From assembly GCA_963580285.1 (NCBI GenBank), contig OY757013.1:130321027-130385026 (forward strand): a DNA stretch of 64,000 nucleotides. Direction: 5' to 3'. How positions within the stretch are numbered: position 1 is the stretch's first letter; each line of letters opens with the position of its first letter. Both the position numbers and the translations under genes were made by a program. Below the pieces are notes generated by a model. That model had not been told where the DNA came from and made no database searches. It was given only the letters and a program-made list of their open reading frames with translations. This DNA comes from Lucinisca nassula (taxonomy: Eukaryota > Mollusca > Bivalvia > Lucinida > Lucinidae). Below are positions 11,234 to 21,507 of the stretch, piece by piece.

Positions 11234-11255
11234 AGAGCACTTAAACCAGAAGTTG

Positions 11256-11513
11256 CATTACGAAAACACGCCTATTCAAATCTACGGAAACTGTTGCCAT
11301 CAAAAAATAAAATATTTTCGATATTAGGCACATTGCTCTATACATAGTTTGTTGGTGCTGAGAACCGCCTGTCGAGGCAGTTTTAACGATTAATCATAAT
11401 CTTTATTTGAGCAGATATAAGAAAAATAATGTATTCACTGGTTTACCTAAGTTTTAGTATATAAAAGTGAGACCTCGAGGGGGTCAAAATTATATAGACA
11501 TGTTTTCGTTATG
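11256..11513. mobile_element. Hairpin MITE, type I, diverged core
   Basis: CATTACGAAAACACGCC at the left and catgttttcgttatg at the right. The stem is reduced to gagaaccgcctgtcgaggc. Confidence 0.7.
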
Positions 11514-11524
11514 GTTTTCAGTTC

Positions 11525-11810
11525 CATTGCAAAAACACGCCTATACCAAAATGCACTGAAGATTTTACCGCCCAAAATGAGGAAATTTTAAGATGAAAAC
11601 TGGTATATTTGTCTTATTTCTGCTCAAAGTACTGATTGTGGGTACATATTAGAACCGCCTTATCGAGGCGGTTCTAACGGGTACATCTACCCACAATCTA
11701 TATTTTAGAGCAGAAATAAGAAAAAAAGGTTTACACCCTTAACGCCAGTTTTAATATGATATAAAAGTGGGGTTCAAGGGGTCAAAACTATATAGGCGTG
11801 TTTTCCGGAC
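11525..11810. mobile_element. Hairpin MITE, type I
   Basis: Starts CATTGCAAAAACACGCC and ends gcgtgttttccggac. Its core is intact around ccttatcgaggcgg. Confidence 0.75.
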
Positions 11811-11898
11811 GTTTGATTAGTTTAGTACTGTTCAGACAGGCCTCGCCCCTTGCTTGAAGAAACAGATTGGGCTGCATGGTGCTTCCAAGTAGAGCTGA

Positions 11899-12189
11899 CA
11901 TCGCTGTAACAGGTCCTTGAAATGAACACCCACCCCCCTACACCCTACTTTTAATAGAGGAAACTGTGGTTTGCGGAGGTATACATTACTTTCTTATTTC
12001 TGCTCCAAGACACATGTTGTGGGTACTCGTTAGAACCACTTCAATGGGATGGTTCTAAAGATTGCAGCAAGCTATGTTTGCAGTATAAATAAGAAAAATA
12101 TCGCGGATTTTCATCAGAAAAGTGATCATTTTTGAGATGTGAAGAAATGCACTGTGTCGCATCTGATCGCACGGATGTGTTATCGTAAT
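11899..12189. mobile_element. Hairpin MITE, type II, diverged
   Basis: From catcgctgtaacaggtcc to gtgttatcgtaat. It directly follows a truncated SINE A head (about 11838-11898). Confidence 0.7.
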
Positions 12190-12199
12190 AAACAAGTAA

Positions 12200-12352
12200 A
12201 TCGCCCAGGTGTCATAGCCTACCCAGGCAAAGTGGTCCGAGTCGGACCGTGGGTCCATATAAACCCTATTGTTTTCATTTGGCGGTAGGGCTTGAGATGT
12301 CATTTCATCTCAGCGTCGGGTAAAAGACCCGCAATGTCTCCAATATGACATA
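12200..12352 (+). mobile_element. SINE A, 5'-truncated fragment
   Basis: Contains the SINE A middle and 3' portion (gcttgagatgtcatttcatc) but lacks the head and the (caaa)n tail. Confidence 0.7.
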
Positions 12353-12910
12353 CATTACGATAACCCACACGTGGGACATAGTGCATTTTTCATATGTCCA
12401 AAAATTGCTACTTTTCCGATGAAAATCAATGACATTTTTCCTATCTTTACTGCAGACATAGGTTGTGGGTGCTCGTTAGGACCGCCTCATTGAGTACCAA
12501 CAACCTATGTTTTGGAGCAGAAATGATTTGTTTGTTTGATTTGAGGTTTAACGTCCCCGTCAAAACTGTGAAGGTCATTTTGGAGACGTTGCTTCCAATT
12601 TTGTGGGACTTTTACCCGACATTGAGATGAAATGACATCTCAAGCCCTGTCGCCCAATGAAACCAATAGGGTTTATTAGCATGGACGGTCCGCCACGCAC
12701 CGCGGTTCCTGGACAGGCTTAGATCCTCTAAGCGGTTTACCAGTACTAGTGTGCTGGCCGGATTAAGCTCTGCGTGGAAGCATCATGCAGCCCATATATT
12801 TCTTCAAGCCTCAGATGAAAAAAAAAATAATGTATACCCCGGTAAATACCAGTTTTCTTTATATAAAGTGGGGTTTAAGGGGGTGTTCATTTCACGAACT
12901 TCAACTCATG
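12353..12910. mobile_element. Hairpin MITE, type II (inverted), split by SINE A
   Basis: The left half is 12353-12526 (CATTACGATAACCCACACG...ttttggagcagaaat). The right half is 12814-12910 (aataatgtatacccc...cactcatg-like end). The pieces join in the order of the intact copy at 8003-8281. Confidence 0.8.
12527..12812 (-). mobile_element. SINE A inserted in a hairpin MITE
   Basis: A gtttgtttgatttgagg tail lies at the left and a tatttcttcaagcc head at the right. The flanks agaaatga and cagatga look like an imperfect target duplication. Confidence 0.8.
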
Positions 12911-13060
12911 ACGAATAGCCATGAAACATGCGTTAAACCTCATATTATTTCACACGTATACTTTCAGACTAAGCAACAGCGATAATCGTTGGCGGCACCA
13001 AATATTCTCAACATATATATATAAATGAGATATGCATCATGCAATCATATGATACCTTAT

Positions 13061-13566
13061 TGACCGAAAGTAGCTAGTCTGACCCAGAACAAAACTTGAA
13101 CGCTCAACGTTTTTCTGTTCTGTGATGCTATCCTTGCTTCCAAAGGGTTATATTTGTACAGAACATTCAAACTATTTCATCATTCGTCTTTGACTGCCAT
13201 GTTGGGGCTAGTCGACCCATCACTATTCGTACGGTTGTGAATTCAAAGTGTTGTGCAGAGATGGTCACATGTACATGTGAACATGTAAAGCCTTGACCCG
13301 GCTTTTCGGTCTCTGATGAGGCCATATTGGCCGAAAGTAGCTAGTCTGGCCCAGTACAAAACTTGAACGCTCTACGTTTTTTCTGTTCTGTGATGTTATC
13401 CTTGCTTCCAAGGAGACCATTCAAATTAATCCTCATCCGTCTTTAACTGCCATTTTTGGACAGTCGACCCAAAGTCACTTAGCACAGTAGTTTTAGAGTG
13501 CTGATGCCCACGTGCCTATCATCATTGATATGCACAAACACTAAGTATACCCGCACTATTCGTACG
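13061..13566. repeat. Tandem segmental duplication with an empty MITE site
   Basis: The segment starting gaccgaaagtagctagtct near 13061 recurs near 13327 (ggccgaaagtagctagtct). The first copy contains cactattcgtacggttgtg uninterrupted at about 13226; the second has the same junction interrupted by the MITE at 13567-13842. Confidence 0.8.
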
Positions 13567-13842
13567 CATCACGGTAACAAGTCCAAGAAATGAAGACCCC
13601 TCTAAACCCCACTTTAGATAGAGAAAAGTGGGGTTTACAGGGTATACATCCTCTGTCTAATTTTCGCTCAGAAACATAGATTGTGGGTACTCGCTAGAAC
13701 CGCCTCAATGAGGCGGTTCTAACGAGCACCCACAACCTATGTGAACGCAGCAATAAGACAGATATTATCATTTTTAACTAAATTTGACATTTCTGACACC
13801 ATGTTGGAAGCCTTTATTTCACACGGACATGTTTTCCTAATG
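13567..13842. mobile_element. Hairpin MITE inserted in a duplicated segment
   Basis: From CATCACGGTAACAAGTCC to gttttcctaatg. The flanks join to tacg/gattgtg, matching the empty paralogous site near 13238, so at most one or two bases were duplicated at insertion. Confidence 0.85.
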
Positions 13843-14092
13843 GATTGTGAGGTCAAAGTGTTGTGTAGAGAGGGTCGGATGTACTGGCGTAATCGATCTG
13901 GACTACACTGATGTGTTTGGTTTGGTCAGCAGTGTAGAACTAGATCAGAAATGGGCTCCTGATCCGGATCTACACTGCCGAGTCGGGCTTGTTCATTTCA
14001 CGGACTTGGTCGCGTTATGGTTTGTTTATAATACTGGAAATTAAGTGTTAAACAAAACAGTCGAATTTGTTAGGACTATTTTCACAACCTGC

Positions 14093-14414
14093 CATTACGA
14101 GAACACACCCGTGCGGCATAGTGAGTTTTTCTTACCTCCAAAATGGCTACTTTTCTGGTGAAAATCCGTAATATTTTTCTTATTTATACTGCAAATATAG
14201 GTTATGGGTGCTCGTTAGAACCGTCTCATTGAGGCGGTTCTAGGTTGTGGGTGCTCGTTAGAACCGCCTCATTGAGGCGGTTCTAACGAGTACCCACAAC
14301 CTATGTTTTGGAGCAGAAATACGAAAAATAATTTAGACCCCCGTAAACCCCAGTTTTCTCTGTATAAAGTTGGGTTTAAGGGGGTGTTCATTTCACGGAC
14401 TTGTAAACGTGATG
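14093..14414. mobile_element. Hairpin MITE, type II (inverted), duplicated core
   Basis: Ends CATTACGAGAACACACCC and cttgtaaacgtgatg. The left stem arm plus loop occurs twice in tandem (14205-14241 and 14247-14290). Confidence 0.82.
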
Positions 14415-14505
14415 ACTCAGAGGAAATGGACCGCCAAGTGTTTTCTCTGCTGCTTTGATTTATCATTGTTACTATGGATACATGTATTCCATAGTTTATA
14501 CCTAC

Positions 14506-14732
14506 ATTCGTCTGCGTACAGCACAGTAAATATAGTTGACAGGCACGCCACACCTCCCAGTATCATGGTACCCGCGTGCAATGGCTTCCTCCCAATTCTG
14601 TCAAGCAACAGCAGACACAGAAGATAGGCCGCAACTTCCATGCTTGTGTTGATAGCAAAGTTAACATATATATCACCATCGAGATTTCCAACATTTAGCC
14701 CTAGTCCATAGTAGACCATACTGACAACGCAC
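14506..14732 (-). CDS. SLC22: SLC22 transporter exon 6 (TM7-TM8 and the DRIGRK loop)
   Basis: 227-nt exon (1+225+1) with acceptor gatacatttcag and donor GTAGGT. It encodes CVVSMVYYGLGLNVGNL, DGDIYVNFAINTSMEVAA, YLLCLLLLDRIGRKPL, then HAGTMILGGVACL. YYGLGLNVGNL and DRIGRK are classical SLC22 and MFS signatures. The donor was chosen because only GAAT|GTAGGT gives a phase (1) compatible with exon 7, whose first two bases CT complete Ser. An overlapping GTATAA donor 6 nt downstream would leave two bases and break the frame. Confidence 0.92.
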
Positions 14733-14811
14733 CTGAAATGTATCTATCACTCATAGAATGTCCTCGCCAGCCCTTCGTTATATAGAGAAGTATATAAAAA
14801 TCTTACATGAG

Positions 14812-14920
14812 TGTCATATGTGGATAGAAATATCCACCCCGAGGATCACTGTCCGAAATGAGAATCTTGCCGAGTGATGCCGGACAGTGATCCCGAGGGA
14901 CAATTTTTACTACTACCCCT
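14812..14920. mobile_element. Small foldback MITE, diverged copy
   Basis: Related to 16804-16930: gagtgatgccggacagtg, tcccgaggga and gtggata...tatccac motifs. Its arms are less complete. Confidence 0.6.
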
Positions 14921-14925
14921 CAAAC

Positions 14926-15618
14926 TACGGAACTCTGGAACGGACATGCAATTTTTTTAATATGTTGTGCGAACAAGATATTAAGTTGTGCGAACAAATT
15001 ATTATATTGTGTGCAGAAGATAATGTGCTGTGTGCACAAGATATTATCTTGTGCGGACAATATCATTTATCTTGTGCGCTCAAGAAATTATATTGTGCGC
15101 ACAAGATAATATCTTGTTCGCACAACTTAATATACTGTGCGCACAACATATAATCTTGTTCGCACAACATATTAACTTGTTTGCACAACAAAGATCTTAT
15201 GCGGACAACATAGCATCTTATGCGTCTGATTAAATTGTGCTAACAAGATAATATGTTGTGCGAACGAGATAACATGTTGTGCGCACAAGATATTATGCTG
15301 TCTGCACAAGAACGGTGTTTTGTAAACAAGATATGTTGTGCGAACAAGATAATAACTTGTGCGCACAAGATAATATCTTGTGCGAACAAGATATTTTGTT
15401 GTCCGCACAAGATATATGTTGTGCAAACAAGATAATATCTTGTGCGCACAGGATATTAAGTTGTGCGAACAAGATATTATCTTGTGCCCACAAGATAATA
15501 ACTTGTGCACACAAGGTATTATGTTGTTCATACAAAATAATATCCTGTACGCACAAGATATTATCTTGTTCGCACAACATATTAAAAAAAAATACATGTC
15601 CCTTCCATGGTTCGGTAC
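14926..15618. mobile_element. TIR element made of a 21-bp palindrome array, copy 1
   Basis: About 30 units of 20-22 bp, alternating the palindromes cttgtgcgcacaag and ata(a/t)tat, fill 14965-15588. The flanks form inverted repeats: left cggaactctggaacggacat, right inverse cgaaccatggaagggacat, then a run of T/A. Because the unit length is a multiple of three and stop-free in several frames, it generates long spurious ORFs on both strands. Confidence 0.85.
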
Positions 15619-15782
15619 AAATCTGTTTTTTTTTTGTTTGTTTGTTTTTTTGTTTGTTTTTTCTTGAATACCTCTCATTTCTGAGAACTGACTGTTTATT
15701 ATGCGGACAATTCGATTGTCGGCGTCCCCCATATTTTGATGTCATTTCGGGCCGTAGCTACGCACTTGCGTACACATTACAA

Positions 15783-15962
15783 ACGTAAAAATAGACGTAG
15801 AAGAAAAGGAAGAAAAAAAAGAAGATTAAGGAGAAGAATGATTAAAAAAAGGAAAGGGAAACCGAAGAAGAAGATGAAGAAAAAAAGAAGCAGAGAGAAA
15901 AAGAGGAATAAGAAAAACAATAAGAAGAAGAAGAAGAAAAAGAAGAAAAAGAAAGAAAAAAA
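15783..15962 (+). repeat. Purine-rich AAG/AGA low-complexity tract
   Basis: Almost pure A/G on the plus strand (gaagaaaaggaag-type), encoding only Lys/Arg-rich nonsense. It has triplex-forming composition. Confidence 0.8.
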
Positions 15963-16025
15963 ATGTATGTGTCTAGGATATACGCAACACTATTTATTAG
16001 CAAGCATAGTTTCCTCCTTTGCCAC

Positions 16026-16334
16026 CATCACGTGAACAAGTCCGTGAAATGAAGACCCCCTTAAACCCCAATTTACATAGAGAAAACTGGGGTTTACGGG
16101 TGTAAACATTATTTTTCTTATTTCTGCTCTAAGACATAGGTTGTGGGTACTCGTTAGAACCGCCTCTAGGTTGTGGGTACTCGTTAGAACCGCCTCAGTG
16201 AGGCGGTTCTAACGAGCACCCACAACCTATGTTTTGAACATTTATAACAAAAATATCAAGGATTTTCATCAGAAAAGTAGCTATTTTGGAGATGTGAAAA
16301 ATGCACTATGTTGCACGGGTGTGTTATCGTAATG
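16026..16334. mobile_element. Hairpin MITE, type II, with duplicated left arm
   Basis: Sharp ends CATCACGTGAACAAGTCC and GTGTTATCGTAATG. The left arm aggttgtgggtactcgttag occurs twice (16136 and 16168) before the single right arm. Confidence 0.88.
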
Positions 16335-16803
16335 ACGGGGACCGCACTTGCATTAAAGGGAGCAAATTCTTACCTGTAAGAGTGGTCTCCATTTACAGTG
16401 CTGATGTCCACAGTTATTATTTTTAATATTTTCTTCTAGCTTCGCCCCTGTCAGTAATGCGGTGTTTTTGCATTCACTGAACGTGCAGTGACGTACAACT
16501 TAACGTATTCGTACATGACGTGGGTAGGAAAAGAATTTCTTGCACACCAGACAAGGAAATCCGTGATTTTACCCTGGGATAGAAATTTATGTTCTGACCC
16601 TGGTGTTCCGACCCCAAATCGAATGTAATCGCGTGTTTGATAAATGCACTGGTTGATTACAACCTCATGCGCGGCGTCGTCATGCGTGACGTCATTAAAC
16701 ATTCCTGTTGTGTCATCACAAAATGGCGGACGTCGGTAACCGAAGTGACAGCAACATTAAAATTCGCAATAGAAATGGAAGGTATGCAAGAAAAAGAATC
16801 CAA

Positions 16804-16930
16804 TATGGGTGTGAGGGGTGGATAGAAAAATCCGTCCCTCGGGATTACTGTCCTGCATCACTCGGCAAGCCTCGTGATGCCGGACAGTGTCCCTCGGGAC
16901 GGATTTTTCAATCCACCCCTCACACCCATA
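16804..16930. mobile_element. 127-bp foldback MITE
   Basis: Nearly palindromic over its full length: tatgggtgtgaggggtgga at the left and tccacccctcacacccata at the right. Inner arms ccgtccctcggga and tccctcgggacgg enclose a short loop. Confidence 0.85.
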
Positions 16931-17189
16931 TAAAATTCTTATAGTCTATCCCAGGTTTAAGTTCAGCGTTTCCTGAATGGAATTAATGAGGGTAAACATT
17001 GCTTTATTCTATTCTTTTTTGTTTGTTTGCGTTGCGGTATTACTTTTCAGGACATTTAGAGGAGGTTGCTTTGTGGGACTTTTACCCGAGATTGAAATGA
17101 AATGACATTTCAAGCCCTACCGCCCAAAGACGGTGCAAGGAACGATAAGATTCGCCCCGCTTTTCCACGACAAGCTAAGACCTAAGCGG

Positions 17190-17500
17190 TTTGTTTGTTT
17201 GTTTGTATGAGCTTTAACGTCCCTGTCAACACAGTATAGGTCAGTTTGGAGACGTTGCTTCCAATTTTGTGGGACTTGTACCCGACATTGAGATGAAATG
17301 ACATCTCAAGCCCTGCTGCCCAATGAAACCAGTAGGGTTTATAAGCATTTACGGACGGACTCCGACCGCTTTGCCTGGGCAGGCTTAGATTCTCTATCCT
17401 CTAAGCGGTTTGCCAGTACTCGTGTGCGAGTCGATTTCAGCTCTGCGTGGAAGCATCATGCAAACCATCCATTTCTTCAAGTCCCGATGGGCGGGGTCCG
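17190..17500 (-). mobile_element. SINE A copy, with a second partial copy upstream
   Basis: gtttgtttgtttgtatgag tail, gtgggacttgtacccgac, then head cccgatgggcgggg. 17060-17189 holds a separate truncated copy in the same orientation. Confidence 0.78.
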
Positions 17501-17580
17501 ACCTGAGCGGTTTACAAGTATTCAAGTTTGATCGATCTCAGCACTGTGCGGAAGCACCAAGTCTCTAACTTCCGATGCCT

Positions 17581-17864
17581 CATCACGTGAACAAGTCCGT
17601 GAAATGAGCACCCCGCTAAACCCCACTTTATATAGAGAAAACGGGTGTTTACAGGGGTATACATTATTTTTCTTATTTTTACTCCAAGACATAGGTTGTG
17701 GGTACTCGATAGAACCGCCTCAATGAGGCGGTTCTAACGAGCACCCACGACCTATGTTTTCAGTATAAATAAGACAAATATAACGGAATTTCACCAGAAA
17801 AGTAGTCATTTTGAAGATGTGGAAACATGCACTATGCATGTCGCACGGGTTTGTTATCGAAATG
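17581..17864. mobile_element. Hairpin MITE, type II, intact
   Basis: CATCACGTGAACAAGTCC to GTTTGTTATCGAAATG, perfect core with cctcaatgagg. Confidence 0.85.
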
Positions 17865-17978
17865 TTTATTACATAAGTTGTAACTACTTGTTAAAACAAC
17901 ATCAATGACATATGTCTGTAACAGAAAAAGAAAAGAATAATATCAGACAAGGTCTCATTTGATGCCATATCTGCTACT

Positions 17979-18255
17979 CATTACGTGAACTAGTCAGCGA
18001 AATGAAGACCCCCTATATCCCACTTTATATAGAGAAAACGGGGGTTTACGGGGGTATACATTATTTTTCTTATTTTTACTCCAAGATATAGGTTGTGGGT
18101 ACTCGTTAGAACCGCCTCAATGAGGCGGTTCTAACGAGCACCCACGGCCTATATTTGCAGAATTTATAAGAAAAATATCAGGGATTTTCATCAGAAAAGT
18201 AGCCATTTTGGAGATGAGGAAGATGCACAATGTCCACGGGTGTGTTATCGTAATG
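17979..18255. mobile_element. Hairpin MITE, type II, intact
   Basis: CATTACGTGAACTAGTC to GTGTTATCGTAATG, perfect core. It lies only 115 bp from the preceding copy and in the same orientation. Confidence 0.85.
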
Positions 18256-18277
18256 TTGTATCAGAACAACTATATAA

Positions 18278-18562
18278 ACACGAAAACACGCCTATATAAT
18301 TTTGAACCCCAACCCTTATCAAACTCCATTTTTAAATAGCATATTTTGTCGCATAGACTGTGGCAGAAGTATGAAAAATATCGGAAAGTATCATCATCCC
18401 AGCAGGCACTGAGGGCACTCAACGTTGAACTAACGTTGAAACAACATTGAAAACGTTGTTTCAACATTAGTTCAGCGTTGAGTCACCGTTTTGTGCCTGC
18501 AGGGATGATTATTTTAGGTGGCAAACTTTTCAATATATTTGAATAGGCATGATTTCGTACAT
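18278..18562. mobile_element. Type I MITE whose core is replaced by another hairpin
   Basis: The outer ends are type I (cacgaaaacacgcctata at the left, aataggcatgatttcgtac at the right), but the usual ccgcctc core is absent. At 18393-18509 there is instead a different palindrome bounded by atcatccc and gggatgat. Confidence 0.7.
18393..18509. mobile_element. 117-bp hairpin MITE ('cagcaggcac' family)
   Basis: Inverted ends atcatcccagcaggcac and gtgcctgcagggatgat enclose arms built from caacgttga and gtttcaacattag. It is nested in the type I MITE. Confidence 0.75.
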
Positions 18563-18612
18563 GTAATAATGAGGAAAATTCTCGGCATCACGTGAAAAAA
18601 TCCCTGAAAGAA

Positions 18613-19251
18613 TTAACTAAGGAACCCGAGAAGGGACATGATTTTTTATTTTTATTATCTTGTGCGAACAAGATAATATCTTGAGCGGACAAGATATTAT
18701 CTTGTGCAGACAAGATATTATCTTGTGTGGACAACATAATATCTTGTTCGCACAACATATTATCTTGTGCGCACCAGATATTAAGTTGTGTGAACCAGAT
18801 ATTATCTTGTCCGCACAAGATAATTAATATCTTGTCCAAACAACATAGATCTTGTGCACACAAGATAATATCTTGTTCGCACAAGATATTATCTTGTCCG
18901 CACAACTTAATATCTTGTCCGCACAAGATAATATGCTGTGCGAACAAGATAATATCTTGTCCGCACAAGATAATATCTTGTTCGCACAACTTCCCAAGCT
19001 CTATGTTGTGCTAACAAGATAATATGTTGTGCGAACAAGATAATATCTTGTCCGCACAAGATATTAAGTTGTGCAAACAAGATATTATCTTGTCCGCACA
19101 AGATAATATGTTGTCCGCACAACATAAATTATGTTGTCCGCACAAGATAATATCTTGTCCGCACAATATATTATCTTGTGCGCACAAGATAATATCTTGT
19201 TCACACAACATATTAAAAAAAATTATGTCCCTTCCCGGGTTCCGTAATTAA
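18613..19251. mobile_element. TIR element made of a 21-bp palindrome array, copy 2
   Basis: Better preserved than the 14926 copy. Terminal inverted repeats aaggaacccgagaagggaca and acggaacccgggaagggaca (right inverse) flank about 27 units of the same 21-bp alternating palindrome (18658-19213). The flanking direct repeat aattaac at 18611-18617 and 19245-19251 may be a 7-bp target duplication, which would put the element proper at 18618-19244. Confidence 0.86.
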
Positions 19252-19516
19252 CCCCTAAACCTCACTTTTATATAGACAGGGGTAAACATCATTTTCCTAT
19301 TTTTGCTTCAAAATGTAGGTTGTAGGTACTCGTTAGAATTGACTCAATGAGGCGGTTCTAGCGAGTACCAACAACGAAGCGATTCTAACGAGTACCCACA
19401 ACCTATGTCTTGAAGCGAAAATAAGAAAACATATGACGTTTTTTTTGTTGTTGTTTTGTTGTTTTCATCTGAAACGTTGTCATTTTTAAGATGTGAAATA
19501 CTCTGTTTGCTGCACG
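19252..19516. mobile_element. Hairpin MITE, truncated and rearranged core
   Basis: It abuts the palindrome-array element on its left. The core shows a duplicated right arm (gcgagtaccaacaac then acgagtacccacaac). Confidence 0.7.
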
Positions 19517-19788
19517 CATCGAGTGACCAAGTCCGTGAAATGAACATCCCCTTAAACCCTACTTTATATCGGGAAAACTGGGGTTTACGAGGGTATACAC
19601 TGTTTTCTTATTTCTGCTCCATTACATAGGTTTTGGGTACTCGATAGAGCCGCCTCAATGATGCGGTTCTAGCGAGCACCCACAGCCTATGTTTACAGTA
19701 TAAATAAGAAAAATATCACAGATTTTCAGCTGAAAAGTAGCCATTTTTGATGTAAAAAATGCACTTTGTCGCACGGGTGAGTTATTGT
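19517..19788. mobile_element. Hairpin MITE, type II
   Basis: catcgagtgaccaagtccg to gggtgagttattgta, where a SINE A tail begins immediately. The last bases are missing or overlap the SINE target. Confidence 0.75.
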
Positions 19789-20093
19789 ATTTGTTTGTTT
19801 GGTTTGAGGTTTAGCGTCCCCGTCAACACTGTATAGGTCATTTTGGAGACGTTGCTTCCAATTTTGTGGGACTTTTATCCGACATTGAGATGAAATGACA
19901 TGTCAAGCCCTGTCGCCCAATGAAACCAATAGGGTTTATAAGCATGGACCGGCCGACTCGCACTGCTTTACCTGGGCAGGCTTTGATCCTCTAAGCGGTT
20001 TACCAGTATTCGTGTGTGGGTCGGATTCAGTTCTGCGTGGAAGCATCATGCAGCCCATATATTTCTTAAAGCCCCGATGGGTGGGGGCCAGAG
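19789..20093 (-). mobile_element. SINE A copy
   Basis: tttgtttgtttggtttgagg tail at the left, head gccccgatgggtggggg at the right. Confidence 0.82.
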
Positions 20094-20450
20094 GCTGTTT
20101 TGTTTACCAAGCAATAAAACCAGTAGCTTTGCTACATTTCTTAAAACTATAAAGCAATTAGCTACAATTTTGAGTTAAGCTGTTGCAAAATGATATGTTA
20201 TAAAATTAATTGATTAAAACAGTAACAATTTGTCAGCATTGTTTTCGCAAAATGGTTTGTTTTAAGATAAACATATGTCTTTTCTTTTTCAAATAAGAAT
20301 CTGTCAGCCGTAATTTGATTAATACCGTAAAACTCTTAAAAAATTTCCCGCTGAGCACAACAACCAAAAACGGCCTTGCAAGATTTGGTTGTATCTAGGT
20401 ATCAGGATCTACACTGATTGTCATACAGTTTGTTAACTGAACGAATAAAT
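20094..20450. other. Intron sequence, nothing recognised
   Basis: AT-rich. No repeat family shared with the rest of the window was seen here. Confidence 0.5.
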
Positions 20451-20995
20451 TATAGTGAAATTCCTATATTAAGACCACCTTTGGGACTGTTCAAAAGTGG
20501 TCTTTAAGACCACTATTGAACAGTTAAAAAGGTGGTCTCGGGCCAGAGGAAACTGCATGCAGAAAAAGTAATGAAAGAACCACTGCAAACAACTACAGTC
20601 GAACTTCAATGGCTCGAACACCTTTGGGACCTCGAAAATCTGTTCGAGACAGGGGTAGTTCGAGCCACTGAGGTTATTGTCAGGGGGCATAACTAGATAC
20701 TTTTGAACATCTTTTCGGTGTTCTATAATGAAAACGTATGATGTGTGTACTCATTAGAATCGCCTCATCGAGGCGATTCTAATGAGTACACACAGCATAC
20801 ATTTGGAAGATAAAAGACTAAAATCTCCTTAATTATCCCCCACTGTTTCTTATGCAGAGGATTTTCCTAGGGGCTTAAGAATGGGTTCGACACATCCATA
20901 GTAAACGAGCCATCGGTGTTCGAGCCATCGAAGCTACTGAACATAAGTCTTAATTTTAGGTGGTCTTTATAGCGAAATTTCGCTGTATAAATATA
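20451..20995. mobile_element. Non-coding TIR element carrying a hairpin-MITE core
   Basis: Ends are inverted: tatagtgaaattcctatatt...aagaccacc at the left and aggtggtctttatagcgaaa at the right. In the middle (about 20730-20805) lies a perfect palindrome actcattagaatcgcctca...cgattctaatgagt, a variant of the hairpin-MITE core. Related material recurs at 53700-54080. Confidence 0.65.
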
Positions 20996-21102
20996 CAAAG
21001 TTATTTGATTGGTGGATCTATTCAGAAAAAAGGGTTGGCTAAAGTTATCTTTTCAGCGGGATAACGGTTAATATAGTGATGTATACTGGATATTTTTTCT
21101 GC

Positions 21103-21395
21103 CCCCGCCCATCGGGGCTTGAAGAAATAGATGGGCTGCATGATGCTTCCACGCAGAGCTGAAACCAACCGCACATGAGAACTGATAAACCGCTTAGAGG
21201 TTCTAAGCATGCCAAGGAAAAGTGGTGCGAGTTGGACCGTCGATGCATATAAACCCTTTTGGTTTCATTGGGTGGCAGGGCTTGAGATGTCATTTCATCT
21301 CAATGTCGGATAAAAGTCCCACAAAATTTGAAACAATGTCTCCAAAATGACATATACAGTGTTGACGGGGACGTTAAACCTCAAATCAATTACTG
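21103..21395 (+). mobile_element. SINE A copy
   Basis: gcccccgcccatcggggc head to gttaaacctcaaatcaatt. The tail is short. Confidence 0.82.
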
Positions 21396-21507
21396 GATAT
21401 AATTATCTGAGCCAACGCAGTGCAGACCTAGAAATAGTCCAAACAGGGTCCACCCTGTTTAAAATTTAGTCTGTACAATCAGATGCATGATCGACTTGTA
21501 AGTAAGG

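Noticed and set aside
14506..14512. Alternative donor GTATAA for transporter exon 6
   Set aside because: It would leave two bases, incompatible with the two-base start of exon 7, while GTAGGT fits.
14926..15618. CRISPR array
   Set aside because: Repeats are contiguous with no unique spacers of constant length, and the DNA is from an animal nuclear genome.
14887..15788. Overlapping ORFs of up to 186 codons on both strands, with repeated LCAQDII-like heptads
   Set aside because: They arise because the repeat unit is 21 bp and stop-free in several frames on both strands. There is no start context, splice signal or family resemblance.
15736..16035. Lys/Arg-rich 99-codon ORF
   Set aside because: It is a translation of an A/G-only low-complexity tract and has no signature of a nuclear basic protein.
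18588..19251. ORFs of up to 133 codons on both strands across the second palindrome array
   Set aside because: Same 21-bp periodicity artefact as in the first array.
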